Positions 32,408-44,500 of a stretch of 64,000 bases of DNA are shown here, in pieces. The stretch is taken from positions 230,347-294,346 of the forward strand of contig NW_003314269.1 of NCBI RefSeq assembly GCF_000143415.4. Direction: 5' to 3'. Numbering within the stretch: position 1 is the stretch's first letter; the number at the start of each line of letters is the position of its first letter. Source of the DNA: Selaginella moellendorffii (lineage: Eukaryota; Streptophyta; Lycopodiopsida; Selaginellales; Selaginellaceae). The notes under the pieces were generated by a model. It was not told where the DNA came from. It did not search any database and saw only the letters and a program-made list of their open reading frames with translations. Position numbers and translations under genes: made by a program.

Positions 32408-33842
32408 ATGGCGAGTCCAAGAGTACAGCGGTCGCGGCGGAGCGAAGGGGACGCCCATCGCCGAGGTAGGGAGCATGGGCGCAGCCGGAACAGAGATGGC
32501 GAGCGTGACGGGCGTGGAAGAGCAAGGGATTCGGACAGGGATGAGGCTGCTGTGAGAGGTAGGAGCGAGGACGATGGCAGGGATGGAGCTAGGCGTGGGG
32601 GGAGAGAGAGGTCTAGTGACAGGGAAGAGCGAGAGAAATGGGAAACGAGAACTAGAGTCAAGGATGAAGCAAAGGAGCCCAGGAGTGTAGAGAATGTGTT
32701 TAAAAGGGAGCGTGGCGATGAAGCGGCGATGGAGGATTTGAGTAGCAAGCGTGTCAAAGTGGAGCCGGGGGACATTGAGAACGAGGTGTCTGGTGATTTC
32801 TATCGGGCCTTTTTCTCTTTCGATCTTGCGAATGCTTCGAATGCTTACTGGGTGTTTTGTGCGTGTAGGATAGAGATGGGGATGAAGCGAAAGAGATCCC
32901 TCGCAGGTATGGCTTTGAGTTTTCTCTTGTTTCTTTTGGTTCTTTACCGTGTTTGGATTGTAGCAGCAAGGACGATAGTATAGCGCTCATGGAGCAAGCA
33001 GAAGCTGCTTTGGAGGCCAAGGAACAAGCAAAGGTAGGACAGATCCAAAGAGCTGCGCTGCGATGCTTCATCCTTGTTTCAATGCAGGAAAAGGCCTCGT
33101 TTGAGTACACTGGGAAGCTCGCAGCTGAGACCAACAAAGTCAGTGGTAAGATCTCCTTTGTTTTTCCTTTGTTTCTGCTTTCTGATATCTAGTTTCCAAC
33201 AGGTATTGCGTTGCAGTTTACGGAGCCTCCCGAGGCTCGCCAGCCCAGTGTCCGATGGAGGCTCTACGTTTTCAAAGACGGAGCGCCTTTGGAAGGTAAA
33301 GCTTTTGTATTTGTTCTCGATTTTCATGTGAATGATCTGAGTGATCTTCCCGAGCAGACCCGCTTTTCATACATCGGCAGAGTTGCTATCTGTTTGGACG
33401 AGAAAGAAAGGTTGCAGACATTCCGATCGATCATCCCTCTTGCAGCAAGCAGCACGCGGTCATCCAGTACAGGCTCATCGAGAAAGAAGTGGACGGACTT
33501 ATGTCGAAAAAGATCAGGTAACGAAATCTCAAGGCTAGCGCTACATCTTTCTCATTTCCCTTCATCGTTCCAGGCCCTACGTCATGGATCTGGGAAGTAC
33601 CAACAAAACCTTCTTGAATGTAAGTCGAAGCCATTGTTTCGTTTCAAACTGTCCCTGACTTGCTTTCGCAGGGAGAAGCGATCGAGCCTCAACGTTACTA
33701 CGAACTTTTTGAGAAGGACACTCTCAAGTTTGGCAACAGCAGGTTGGTTTGGCTTTGTTTCATCATGTAGATCTCGTTTTTAATCGTTTTTCCTCGTCTT
33801 TCCAGCCGCGAGTACGTTCTTCTTCACGAAAACTCAGCATAG
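32408..33842 (+). CDS. DDL: DAWDLE / SNIP1-like FHA-domain protein (complete)
   Basis: Nine exons with short introns encode about 340 residues. Exon 1 (126 codons, 32408-32785) is an Arg/Ser/Asp/Glu-rich RS-like region (SRRSEGDAHRRG and following). A linker (SIALMEQAEAALEAKEQAK) leads into FEYTGKLAAETNKVSG. A forkhead-associated domain follows, with RQSCYLFGRERKVADIP, HPSCSKQHAVIQYR and DLGSTNKTFLNG, which include the phosphothreonine-binding Arg, Ser-Lys-His and Asn residues. It ends REYVLLHENSA. DDL/SNIP1 proteins act in the nucleus in pri-miRNA processing with DCL1 and in splicing. It is head-to-head with ankyrin copy 4; fragments of this gene are scattered through the duplicated array. 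Confidence 0.9.
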
Positions 33843-34137
33843 ATAACGTCTCTAAGCCAAATTTTCTAACATCTTCGCGAAGAAGAGAAGCAATGTAAGC
33901 TGTTTCACTTCGCGAAATCGTGCGTTTGTCTTCTTTTCAGCACGATGTCCATTGAATTGTTTTCCTTTTTTTCTCCCATAGGATTCCATCCAACGGCTGT
34001 GGTGAGCGTTCGATCGGACCGCCAGGTGTTGATGCCCGCGTTCGAATCCTGCGGTCACCTCAATTTAGGTCTCCATTCTTATTCATCTCCCCCATTTTTT
34101 CTCTTTCCATGAGAAAAAAAGAGAGCAGCGAGAAGCC

Positions 34138-35800
34138 ATGTCCAATGACAAAGTGACGGTCAGCAAGGAGCAAAACGAGAAGCACAAGAAGGTACTAAAA
34201 TTCTTCCTTCCAATCGCTGGATTTTCGTTTGCTTTCTTTTTTTCTTTTTACTCAGATCTTGGAGGCTTTGATGAAATTGCCAGATAACAGGGAATGTGCT
34301 GATTGTCGAAGCAAGTGAGTAGGAAAAAATACATTCTTTTTGCTCGCTTGTGTGATCCGATTTGACAAAATGGCATTGTAGGAGCCCGAGGTGGGCGAGC
34401 ATCAACCTTGGAATTTTTATCTGTATTCAATGCTCTGGAATTCATCGGGGTCTGGGAGTTCACATTTCCAAGGTGACACCTTTATCTCTTTTCTTTCTTG
34501 AACCTTGTAGTAATCGTTCATATTCCAGGTGCGATCGACTACTCTTGATACATGGCTGCCGGAACAAGTCAAGTTCATGCACGGTAGAGCTTGTTTTTTT
34601 TGCTCGACTGCAAAGAAATTGCAATTTTGATGATCAGATATGGGGAATGTAAGAGCGAACAAGTATTGGGAATCAGAGTTGCCACAAAATTTCAAGCGCC
34701 CTCAAGAAAACGATCGAGCAGGACTAGAAGCATTTGCGCGTGCCAAGTACGTCGGTACTCACATATCCTTGCCACTCAGCAAGCAAAACTTTTGTGTGGA
34801 TGCAGGTACGATGACAAGCGTTTTGCAGCCAAAGGTGTTCCTCAGCCCCAACCGGCCGCTGTTTCAAACGAAACCATCGAAAGCTTGGGAGCTGCTCCCA
34901 GAGGCGGGAGTCCAAATCAAAATCCGCAAATCGCTGGTCCGCAGCATATTGTGGCTTCTGCATCAAGTCCTCCAAGATTTGCTGTAAGAATTCCTTTGTG
35001 CCATGCCAAGCCAACTTTTTCTTCTTTTGTTTTTTTTCCAGCCTCCACCAGCAACAGTGACTGCTCCACCACCAAAAGAATCACCGTTCAACACGACCTC
35101 TCACAGGGAGTCCCAGGATTGGGCTGTCTTTCAAAGTAGGCTCTTTTTCGTTTTCTCGTCTCGCTAAGTCTCTACTTTTCATTTGTAGCGGCCGATACCC
35201 CTCCATTACGTCAAGTCAGCATCGGTCCCACTGCCGAAGGCAAGCATCAAACTGACGCGAGGCGAAGCATCACGAACATGTTCAAGAATGTAAGTGCGCT
35301 TTCAAACTTGTCCTCGTCGATCACGCCTCGCGTTTCTCCAGTGTTACAAGGTGATCAACTAAACAGCACTAAGCGCACACATACCTTATCTAAGTTCTAC
35401 TCTTTTCAACAGGTAATCGATCAAAAGTGTCTGTCCCGAAAGCTTACAGATTCAAATATGTTGTTGTTGTTGTCGCAGACCGGAGCGTCCGTTCCACAGT
35501 CGCCGAATTTGACAAGCTTCCCTCGAGGGGCTACAAAGTACTGTTTGCTCTCTCGCGATAAGTTTATCCAGCTCGTGGTTTTCACCATTGTTTTTTTTGT
35601 TTTCCTGTTTGCCTGGATCATCGCGCAGTGCTGTCGGCAGCCCGGAGCGTCCACACAATCGAGCCACATACGGGGCCACCTCCGGTCCGGTCCCCGCTCA
35701 AGCACCATCTGGAGCACGCGCTGAAAGATCCGGCCTCGTGACTCAACTGGGATCCAAGTCGCCCGAGTCACTCTCGGCGGAAGAATTGTCTTGGCAATAA
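34138..35800 (+). CDS. ArfGAP-domain protein (AGD5/AGD15-like)
   Basis: The first exons encode an N-terminal ArfGAP zinc-finger domain: [16 protein letters not shown], then [17 protein letters not shown] and [16 protein letters not shown]. The four Cys follow C-x2-C-x16-C-x2-C spacing and the catalytic Arg is in HRGLG. The domain continues through [18 protein letters not shown] and [14 protein letters not shown] Pro/Ser/Gln-rich C-terminal region follows and ends SAEELSWQ. It would stimulate GTP hydrolysis on Arf GTPases at the trans-Golgi or endosomes, as Arabidopsis AGD5 (NEVERSHED) and AGD15 do. The last three or four exon borders (35290-35690) are uncertain. Confidence 0.82.
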
Positions 35801-36201
35801 GCTCAGCTAAGTTGTCGCTGCTCTACACTCCCAAGCTCTTCCTCTCTCTCCTGCCAGAAGTTTACAAGTTTGAGAGGATTAGTCTCACAGAGGACATCTC
35901 GCTTTTTCTTCCAGAAGTTTGCAAAGTCGAGTGATTCGATTCTCTTGTCTAAATCTCCCACCAGTGGAAGGCTTTCGTTTTTCTTTTTTTTCTTTCTTTC
36001 TTTCTTTCTTTTACAGCACATTTCGTGTACACATTTCTACGGTTTTTTCCTGGCAGGATAACTATTCCAAACATGTCTACCCCTGTGGAGAAAGTAAGAG
36101 CTTTTGTACAGCGCATCTTCGACTTTGTAGGCCTAGTGATACTGACTAAAGCGGATCAAAGCACTAGAGAGGAAAAAAAAGAGTGTCCGTACCCGTGCTC
36201 T

Positions 36202-36561
36202 CTAGAGCATCTCTTTGACGCTGGAGCGCATCCACGAGAGCGCAATTGCCACGACGAGGAAGCCCGCGAGCGCCACGAAGGAATCGCTCATCTTGAATTC
36301 GGGCAATCGCCAGTGTGTGACTCGGAGGGAATTCTCGTACGCGCCGTAGAACTGGAAGAGGATGAGGATGATCGCGGGGATGAGGATGAGCACCTCCGCG
36401 GGGAACATCGCCCGCCCGTTGGATCGCCTCATTCTGGTCATAGCCTCGTCCACCGCCGGCTGGCTGCTCATGAACCAAGGACCCACTGCCATGAAGAGCA
36501 CCAGGAGCAAGAGCAAGAGCGGCAGCGTCGGTGATGGCGATTGGGACGCCGATGAAGGCAT
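36202..36561 (-). CDS. Small membrane protein, unknown function
   Basis: This intronless frame of 119 residues has three hydrophobic helices: LPLLLLLLVLFMAVGP near residues 13-30, AEVLILIPAIILILFQF near 55-72, and FVALAGFLVVAIALSW near 93-110. A short basic segment (MTRMRRSNGR) lies between the first two. I do not recognise the family. It is head-to-head with the CCDC13-like gene, 285 bp between starts. Confidence 0.6.
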   Translation of the reverse strand: MPSSASQSPSPTLPLLLLLLVLFMAVGPWFMSSQPAVDEAMTRMRRSNGRAMFPAEVLILIPAIILILFQFYGAYENSLRVTHWRLPEFKMSDSFVALAGFLVVAIALSWMRSSVKEML

Positions 36562-36846
36562 TGTAGCCGAGCGAGCAAGGATTTACCCAGATCTTGGAGC
36601 GTGATCGGTAGATTGTTCTATCCGGATCGACAAGAAGAAGTCGCGAACTATAAGCAGAGGAGAAAGAGGAGGAAGAAGGTTATAGCGCCAAATAGCACCG
36701 TGCCAAATGGCTTTATCCTGGCCGTTGATGACGTGCGGCTGACATTAAATTACGTGGCGGCGAATACTACCTCCACGTGTCTTGAAGAAGACAGTTGACA
36801 CGTGCATACTTTTGAATGTTAGGGCTAGTTCGTTACTTTGTTCTTC

Positions 36847-38742
36847 ATGGCGCCCAAGCCCAAGGGCGAGGAGCCCCCGCCGCCGCCGCCAGAGGAAGTG
36901 AAGGAGGATCCCAAGATCGCCCTGCGGAAGCAGATTGAAGCGCAAGAGCGCGACATCTTCCATCTAAAGTGAGTGAAATCGGGAATGTAAGTCTGTCGCG
37001 CGTGGTTACACTGGGTTTCCAGGCATCTGTTGGAGGCGTTGGTGGATGGAGAGGGCCACAGCCTTCGGGACGCCAAGATTTTGGAGCTCTTCAAGAAGGT
37101 GGAGTTTTTTTCTAACTCTCGCTTCTTCAAGCTCGTCTGCGCTTTCTTCTAATTAGAAGGGAGTGCTAATGCAGAATCGGGAGCTTAACCTGGCATATGA
37201 GCGAGAGAGAAATTCCTCGTCCAAGCTTAAGTTTCAAGTCGGGCAACTGCAGCAAGAGGTATTGTCTTGTTTTGTGCCTGTTCTTTAAATACCTTTTCTA
37301 TCTGTCCTGTGCAGGTCTTGAAAAGAAGGAACAAACTCTACAAAGGCAATGCTGAAACTCTCCAGAAAACCAATGCAGAAGTTCCCGAACAAACAAATCC
37401 AGAAGTGTCTCAGCAAACCAATCCGGCAGATGGTGTTAAGAACGCACAACAACAAGACGAACAAAAGAAATCAGAGCAACCGGAAGGACAACAGGGAGAA
37501 CAACAAGGGACTGTAGAGGAATCAATACAAGAAGCCAAAGCCGAGATTGCAACACCTGAAGAACCGTGGAAGGAAAAATTCGATCAGGTGTGTAGCTTTG
37601 CACTGTTTTTTTTAGTTTCTAATTGTCACTTTTTCTTTCAGGTTGCCCTCAAGCTTGCCGAGGCCCAATCTGTACACACAGGCCTCACAATGGAGGTTTC
37701 TAAGCTTCGCTACGCGCTGCAACGTGAAGTTGGCGAACACATACCTGTAGCAAAGGTCTTTGCACTTGCACATCGGTATGATCTCTTCGATCCTGAAGAT
37801 GCTCTTTGGTGTTAAGTGTTGAACAAGGTTTTGGAAGAAGGCGGTGAATGGAAAGGCCGAAGTCAGCAGATTTCTCTTCTCAAGGTAAATCAGAAATTGA
37901 CATGGCTGTGCGCTAATCTTACCTCTTTCATCAGGACAAAGTGCGCGAGCTAAAAGCAAAGCTGCACCGGTCGGAGTCCGAAGAGTTTCAGCGTTTTCAA
38001 ATTGAAGCTTTCCATGCTGCGCGCAGGAAAGAGTTTGAGAAGCTGGCAATCGAATATTTGGTAATGTATATAATCTTCGTCTGTCTTGACTGGTTTAAAA
38101 TACCCCAGGCACTGAGAGAAGATTTAGCGTGTCAACAACGGAAGCTGGAAGGCATGATAGCAAGGAGGAACTATCTCGAAAACGAGGTTCAGTTACTACC
38201 GTGCTTCTAACCTTTCTCACCCGTCCTTTAAAACGTCTTCCAGATCCGGTCTGCTAAAGAGAAGATGGCCGTGCTTGTCAGAAAGAGTGAAAACGATGAC
38301 AGATTGATAACTGCATTACGGCTCGAAGTAGAATCATATCGACAGGTGCCGAACTTTTTTCGAATGCACTGCTAAGGAATTAACATTTTACTGAGCTTGC
38401 AGATAACGGGACCTGTCCAACTTGGATCCAAAGTTGGTGGTCCAATCCAGCTCGATTTACTTCACAAGGAACACAAACTAGCAGCCGCGTTCAGTGATCT
38501 CAAGAAAAAGTGCTACCAACAGGTCAGCGTTGCAAGCATTTTCTAAGAGATTTACATCAACTCGTTCTGCAGGAGCTGGAGATCCAAGCACAGGCAGAGC
38601 TTATCTCGTATCTTCGAGCAGTGGCATCAGCTCCTTTTGAGAAAGGTGTGATCTTTTTGTTTTCCAGGATTTATGCAATCGTGTGTTCTTTGCAGAGGTG
38701 ACTTCCAACAGTCCTCGATCATCAGAGCTTGTCAAAGTTTGA
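36847..38742 (+). CDS. Coiled-coil protein, CCDC13-like
   Basis: About ten short exons encode a protein of some 440 residues that is coiled coil almost throughout. An acidic, Pro-rich start (MAPKPKGEEPPPPPPEE) is followed by RKQIEAQERDIFHLKHLLEA, a Gln/Glu-rich spacer around residues 105-180, and long heptad regions (KEKMAVLVRKSENDDR, VGGPIQLDLLHKEHKL). The order and the last motif resemble CCDC13, a centriolar-satellite and ciliary protein kept mainly in ciliated organisms. That would fit a plant with flagellated sperm. The assignment rests on recognition of general pattern and is moderate; another flagellar coiled-coil protein is possible. Confidence 0.6.
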
Positions 38743-39422
38743 GCAAAAAAGATTGATGGAAGCTCTTGATTTTAATCCTGTTTGGAGCCACGAAAAAGTA
38801 GCAAAGAAAATTCTTTCTTTCTTACGATGCGCAAGGGGCCACATACGCAAGTAACTTAGCGGCAACCGACAACGAGCAAAAGAGTGACTCCACGGGCGCC
38901 ACGTCACCACCTTGATTTAGTGTTTGCTTTGGCGGTAAACGCTTTTGAATTTAGGGTTTATGAGAACGATAGTATTTCTTTAGGGCGGTCGATAGCGCGA
39001 TGCTTGGCTGGGGCGCGACGAAGACACTAGATTGTCATTCCGGAGGGAGCTCGGCTTGACAAGGTAAGCGATGGATTTCATTCCACTGAGCGCTAGAAAA
39101 GAGGTAGCTCATTCGAATGGTAGAGTTTCCAGCGATAATCCATGCTCGAGTACAGAGCTATAATGTTATCAAGCCTCTGTGGCTTATGTCCATTGAGGTA
39201 TGTAAGTGTTTTTCTTTCTGGATTCTGTGTGATGATCCTTTTTCTCTCAGGTGTCATGAATTTTTTTCGCGAAAGCCAGCGAGAACACATTCTTTTATTT
39301 CCTGGATCCAGTATAAGGTTGTAACGTCGGAGCTCACTGTTTTGAATTAACTTGAGAATTTTTCTGGCAGGGAACTCTTGTTTAACAATGTTTTGGCTGG
39401 GAGGAGCAAGAGGAAGGTAGCG

Positions 39423-41505
39423 ATGGCGGTCGTAGATGCCAACGCCTCGCTCGTGGCTCACGAAGAGATATCTCCAAAGTGGAGCAAATTGTTGCAGAGC
39501 CTGGTATGTAGTTTGATTCCAGTGGACGACTTAATCATCCAAGAGGACAGGACAGACGCTTTCTCGTGGCACCGCCAGCAGCTGTGAGAAATGCGGCAGC
39601 CAGTGGCACAATGCCCGAATGTGCTCGGAGGGCAAGCAGTGCAAGGATTGCTTTGGAGGCAAGGAGTGCTCGGCAGTCCGGCAGGCAACGAAGCTGATGA
39701 AGATTTACTACGCGAACGGAGGTAAGCAACAGAAGGCCAAGGTGAAGAAAAAGGCTGCAGGAGCGATGTTTGAACGGTAGGAGAGAGTTGATTTGCCACA
39801 TTTCTCAGCTCTCTAATGAACTTATCTCCGCAGGCTAAAGAGGCAGGGCCACCGGCCGAGCGTCGAGTGCTACACGGTGGCCATAGCCGAGGTGGTGGCG
39901 GAGAAAAAGATGAGCGAGGCACAGCAGCTTCTCAAACAGATGGAAGAGGAGGACGGTCTAGCACCCGACAGCGTATGCTTCAACACGGTGATCAACGGGT
40001 GGTGCAACGAAGGGCAGATGGAGGAGGCCATGAGAGTGGTGCAAGAGATGAGACAGAAAAACTGCCGTCCCACCACTTCCACTTACAACACTCTGATCAA
40101 AGGCTACGGAGTAGCAGGACAGGCAGAACAGGCGCAGCAGCTAGTGCTTCACCTCCTCAACAAGACGAGGAACTCTCCGAGCAGCGAGGACGGGCTTGAG
40201 CCGGTCGCGAGGCCAAACTTGCGAACCATGAACACGCTGCTCAATGCGTGGTGCCGGGAGGGGCGGCTGGAGGAGGCGTGGAGGGTGGTGGCGATGATCA
40301 AGTCGGCTGGAATGCAACCGGACGCCGTGACTTACAACACGCTCGCCAAGGCCTACGCGGCCGCCGGCAGGGTGGCGGAGCTGGAGGACCTCATCGCCGA
40401 CATGAAGAACGCGCGGCTGAAGCCCAACCTGCGGACTTACGCCATCCTGATCAGCTGCTACTGCCAAAACGGCATGCCCGAGCGCGGCCTCCAGCTCCTC
40501 TCGCGCCTCAAGTTCGAGGGCCTCCATCCAGACGTGGTGGCTTTCAACACCCTGCTCAAAGGCTACGTCGAGCAGCAAAGCTCCCAGCAGCAGCAGCAGC
40601 AGGACTTCCAGAGCCAGGAGAACGACCAGCAGCTAAAGCTCGAGATGGTGCTGGATCTCATGGCGGCCAACGGCGTGAGGCCGGACGTGACCACCTACAG
40701 CACGATCATGAACTGGTGGAGCTCGGCCGGGATGGCGGACAAGGCGCAGACGATACTGCTCGAGATGCAGCAGGATCGCGTCAAGCCGGACGTGCGAGCG
40801 TTTGCGATCCTGGCCAAGGGGTACGTGCGATCCGGAAGAACACACGAGGCCGAGTCGCTGCTCCAGGACATGAGCCTCCACGGCGTGGCTCCAAACGTGG
40901 TGGTGTACACGACTATCATCAGCGGCTGGTGTAGCATGGGCCGGATGGACGACGCGCTGCGAGTGCTGGAGCTCATGCTCGAGAGAGGCGAGGCTCCCAA
41001 TCTCAACACCGTCCAGACGCTGGTGTGGGGATTCTGCGAGGCCCGCCAGCCCCGCGAGGCCGAGGAGATGGTCGCCGCCATGGCCGCCGCGGGGCTTCCA
41101 GTCGACTCCAAGTGCCTGGACATGATCGCTAGCGCGTGGAGTGCCTTGGGATTTCCATTCGAGACCGACAGGATTCTAGCGTCGGATCGTCGTCGCCAGC
41201 TCTCTCCTTCCAGCCAGAGCTCTCGCCAGTTACTTCCCCTGACTAGTTCATCGTCTTCGCCATCGCCATCGTCTTCGTCTTCCATGGATGCTTCGCCATC
41301 GCCACCTTCGTCAACTTCTTCTACGTCTTCTTCGTCTTCCCAGCTCATGCTGGAGCTCCGGAGTAGAACTAGCCGGCCCCAAGTCGCGTGCTCCATGGTG
41401 GCCGTCAATCACCTCCTGGCGAGGAGATACATTCCAGCCAGCGTCGTGGACGCTACGAGGAGGAAAGTGTTTGACACTCGCTTCTTGGTAACAATCCGGT
41501 GTTGA
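39423..41505 (+). CDS. Pentatricopeptide repeat protein with N-terminal Cys motif (At5g25630-like)
   Basis: Exon 1 starts MAVVDANASLVAHEEIS. A 47-nt intron leads to an exon with a Cys-rich segment (CEKCGSQWHNARMC, CKDCFGGKEC), then SAVRQATKLMKIYY, then the large exon from about 39836. That exon carries about eleven PPR units of P type, for example NTVINGWCNEGQMEEAMRVV, STYNTLIKGYGVAGQAEQA and TIISGWCSMGRMDDALRVLE. The unit order and the GGKxC...VRxxTKLM lead-in match the plant At5g25630/At5g21222 group. Low-complexity stretches are a Gln run near 40585 and a Ser/Pro-rich segment near 41215-41345, both likely linkers. PPR proteins bind organellar RNA; the target here is unknown. The 3' part is GC-rich, with long open frames in other phases that are shadows. 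Confidence 0.85.
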
Positions 41506-41578
41506 TCATCAAAAAAATCCATCTATATATCATCCAATTTATACACACTCGCCAAGTAACAAAAACGAAACGTAAGAA

Positions 41579-44500
41579 TCAATGCTGCTTGGACAAACCT
41601 TGCTGCCTTCGTCGCGCTTTGCTGCTCTCCGAGGACGAGCTATCGCTGCTGGATGGAAATTCTTCCATTGGGACCTCACGGTAGACGCCGCTGCTTCCCG
41701 TGGTTGCTTGCTGGCCCTCTTCCACCAGGCGCTTCATTATGTTCATGAACGTTGGGAGCAGCTTTGTGGAGATCGAGATCATCCCGGATAGCTGAGAGAA
41801 CATCGAGCGTGAGAACTCGGCTATCTAGAAGACAAGGAAAATACTTACCATTCCATTTTGGAACTCACGGCCAATGTCGAGTTGCACCCACACGGCCTTA
41901 CCCACCAAGTAGAGAACGAAGACAACTGCCAAGTAGATAGGATTCCTGGGTATAGACATCTCAGTAAAGATATATGACGCGACCATGTATCACCTTAGTA
42001 AAGCCATGAACTCGTTGAATCCGAGAACCACCATGGCGACAATCGCCCAGGGTGGAGGTAGCCAGGAAGCACCGCGCTTGTTTGCCTCCTGCGAAAATAT
42101 AAGAAAGAGAAAATGAATCAAGAAGGTTGAGAATACCAACCTGTGCAGCTAGAGCTTGACTGACAGTGTACTCAGTCTCAGCTTTGAACTGTCTCCATAG
42201 ATTTCGACAATCTATTGGACTCAACAACATTTTCTCCGATGGAACCTGCAAAGGTAATCTCGCAGTTAGAAGAAAGGCTTTTGATCTCCCAGCTTACTCC
42301 ATCCCAGGTACTTGCAGCCAACGCGCTGGAAGCTGACGTTGCCAAGGACCTGTCCACTGCAGTTGCATTAGCTGGAGATTGCAAGCGTTCTGGAATTTCT
42401 CCGAGCAACCCAGTCAGTGTTTCCTCGACGTTATCAGAAGCATCTTCTTCCAAGCGTATCACAGATAGCACAGAAAGAAGCTTAATAGCCTGCCATCATA
42501 TACTTGTTTGTTAGTGCTGTGGTTGATGAAACGAACATAAAACGATTACCGATAAACGAGCGTCTTTCGTGATCATTCTCACGTCTTCTTCACCGGTCCA
42601 TACCCTTGGCATCAAGTCCTCATCGTGGCTAAAAACTGTGTTGAATCTGTAATCCAAACATATAAGACCGACAGAGAAAGTTAAAAAGGCGGTACCTATC
42701 CTTCATGCGAATTAAAGCTTGACTTGCTTCTTCTCTGGCTCTTTTCTCAACCACATTTCGCCCAAAAGCTACAAAGTCCTCTTCGATCCTCCTTAATTCC
42801 GCTGCATCTAGCTCAAAGCCCGAGACAGCTTGCAGTAAAGCGTCTTTAGCCAAATTAGTTTCATGAGCCACCAAAGTTCTCAGCGACGGCCAAGTATCTG
42901 ATGATGCCGCATCTAGTAATGTTGACACAGAGTTCCCCAAAACGTCCTCTAGTTGCCGCTGTACAGTTTATACTGTTAATTGAAGATATTAAAATCCTCG
43001 ATGTTACCTCCGACTTTCCCACTATTTCCGCAAGCCGTTTCGCTTTCAGGTTGGATGCGTGAGCATCTACATCTCTACGAAGCTTTTCCTTGACCTTTGA
43101 AGAATCCCAACCAGCAAGTTTAACATTTGCATCTGCAACATTTTGTCAAGATGAGAAGAATTTGGCCAACAATAAATTACCTTCGCAGCCGCGGTCAAAC
43201 TCGTCAAGACATTCTTTAGTGCATCTTCTTATTGCAGCTGCAAATCCTTCTGTTTCCGACGATGCGGAGCTTGCGTCAGCAGCCTGCTTGAAGGTTGCTA
43301 ACGCTTTCGCTCTATAGTGAGCTAGAACTGCTTGATAGGACGGTTGAACAAGCTGCATCAAATCAACATGAAACCAGTTTTAGAAGTAAACCTGGCACCA
43401 TAATACCTCCAAGATTCGATTCATCAAGAATTCTCTTTTATGGTCTCGAACTTGTGCATCGAAGTATGCTGCTTCTGAATCGTACCTGAAAAACAAACAT
43501 TTACTTACATACAACGGGGCAAGATGGGCATACTTACGAGCTAACATACTGATCCAGTAATGAATCTAGTCTTTTTCCAAATCCCGCAACTGGAACGGAC
43601 TTTGCAGCCTCAGAGAGCTCCCTCCATTCCTGATAAAAACGAGTGTATTTCAAAAAGATTTTTCAAAACAGTATGAAAAAACATTTCTTCGTACCTCATC
43701 AGCTGAAAGTGCCAAAAACTTCTCGTTTGCAATTTCTTCGCAGCGCACGGTAGCTACCATAACCTGAAATATAAATTTTAGACATTAAAAATTAAACACC
43801 GACGTTTCTTAAAGGACCTTATGCGCGGGAAGATCCAAGTCCTTGTTTTCCTTGATGACCTTCCATATTTCATGTGTACTTAAAGGAAATCCCGATCCCG
43901 NNNNNNNNNNNNNNNNNNNNNNNNNNNNNNNNNNNNNNNNNNNNNNNNNNNNNNNNNNNNNNNNNNNNNNNNNNNNNNNNNNNNNNNNNNNNNNNNNNNN
44001 AACGTCCACTCTGAGAATAGGCTCCAGAACTTCCAAAGGCGTCTGCATGGGTATTGTGATGTGAATATAGACTTTCTAGCAGCATACTGGATGCTACCTT
44101 CGTTTTGTCCCGGATGACAAACAAGAGCGTTGTTTTACGGGGTGTGAAGAGCCGCATCATAACCTGAAAAAAAATAGGAATCAGGAATTGAGAATACGAT
44201 GCTTCAAAGGATGATCACCTGAAAGACGGTCTTCAGCAAAGGTTTGTTGGCTGCGTGCTCTCGACCAATATCATGACACCACCTTTACGAAAGTACTGAC
44301 GAACATAAACAGACGAAGTACTACAACAACTTACATGTTTATCAAAACAACGTCCGAAACAGCTAGCGCAAACAAAGAGCTCTGCTTTTCAAAAGCAGTG
44401 TCGTCCTGCATTTTGGAATGTCAGCTATGCATAAAGATAAAAACACACAATACCTCTCCTCTCTCACGACCATCCGTGCCTTCAAGATCCAATATCAGTG

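Larger units (their letters stand above)
23279..32690 (+). repeat. Tandem segmental duplication, unit 4
   Basis: This is the second young copy of the 9.5-kb unit: tRNA-Gly, CRM-C, AMP1-C, DDL fragment, ankyrin copy 4 and the DDL start. It runs into the only complete DDL gene, so it is probably nearest to the ancestral arrangement. Confidence 0.85.

Noticed and set aside
36000-36012. TTTC repeat as a functional element
   Set aside because: It is a short microsatellite near the end of the ArfGAP gene, without further structure.
40248-40934. Plus-strand frame of 228 codons within the PPR gene, and minus-strand frames over it
   Set aside because: They are shadows of the GC-rich PPR exon, in which repeat units are clearly read in the 39877-41505 frame.
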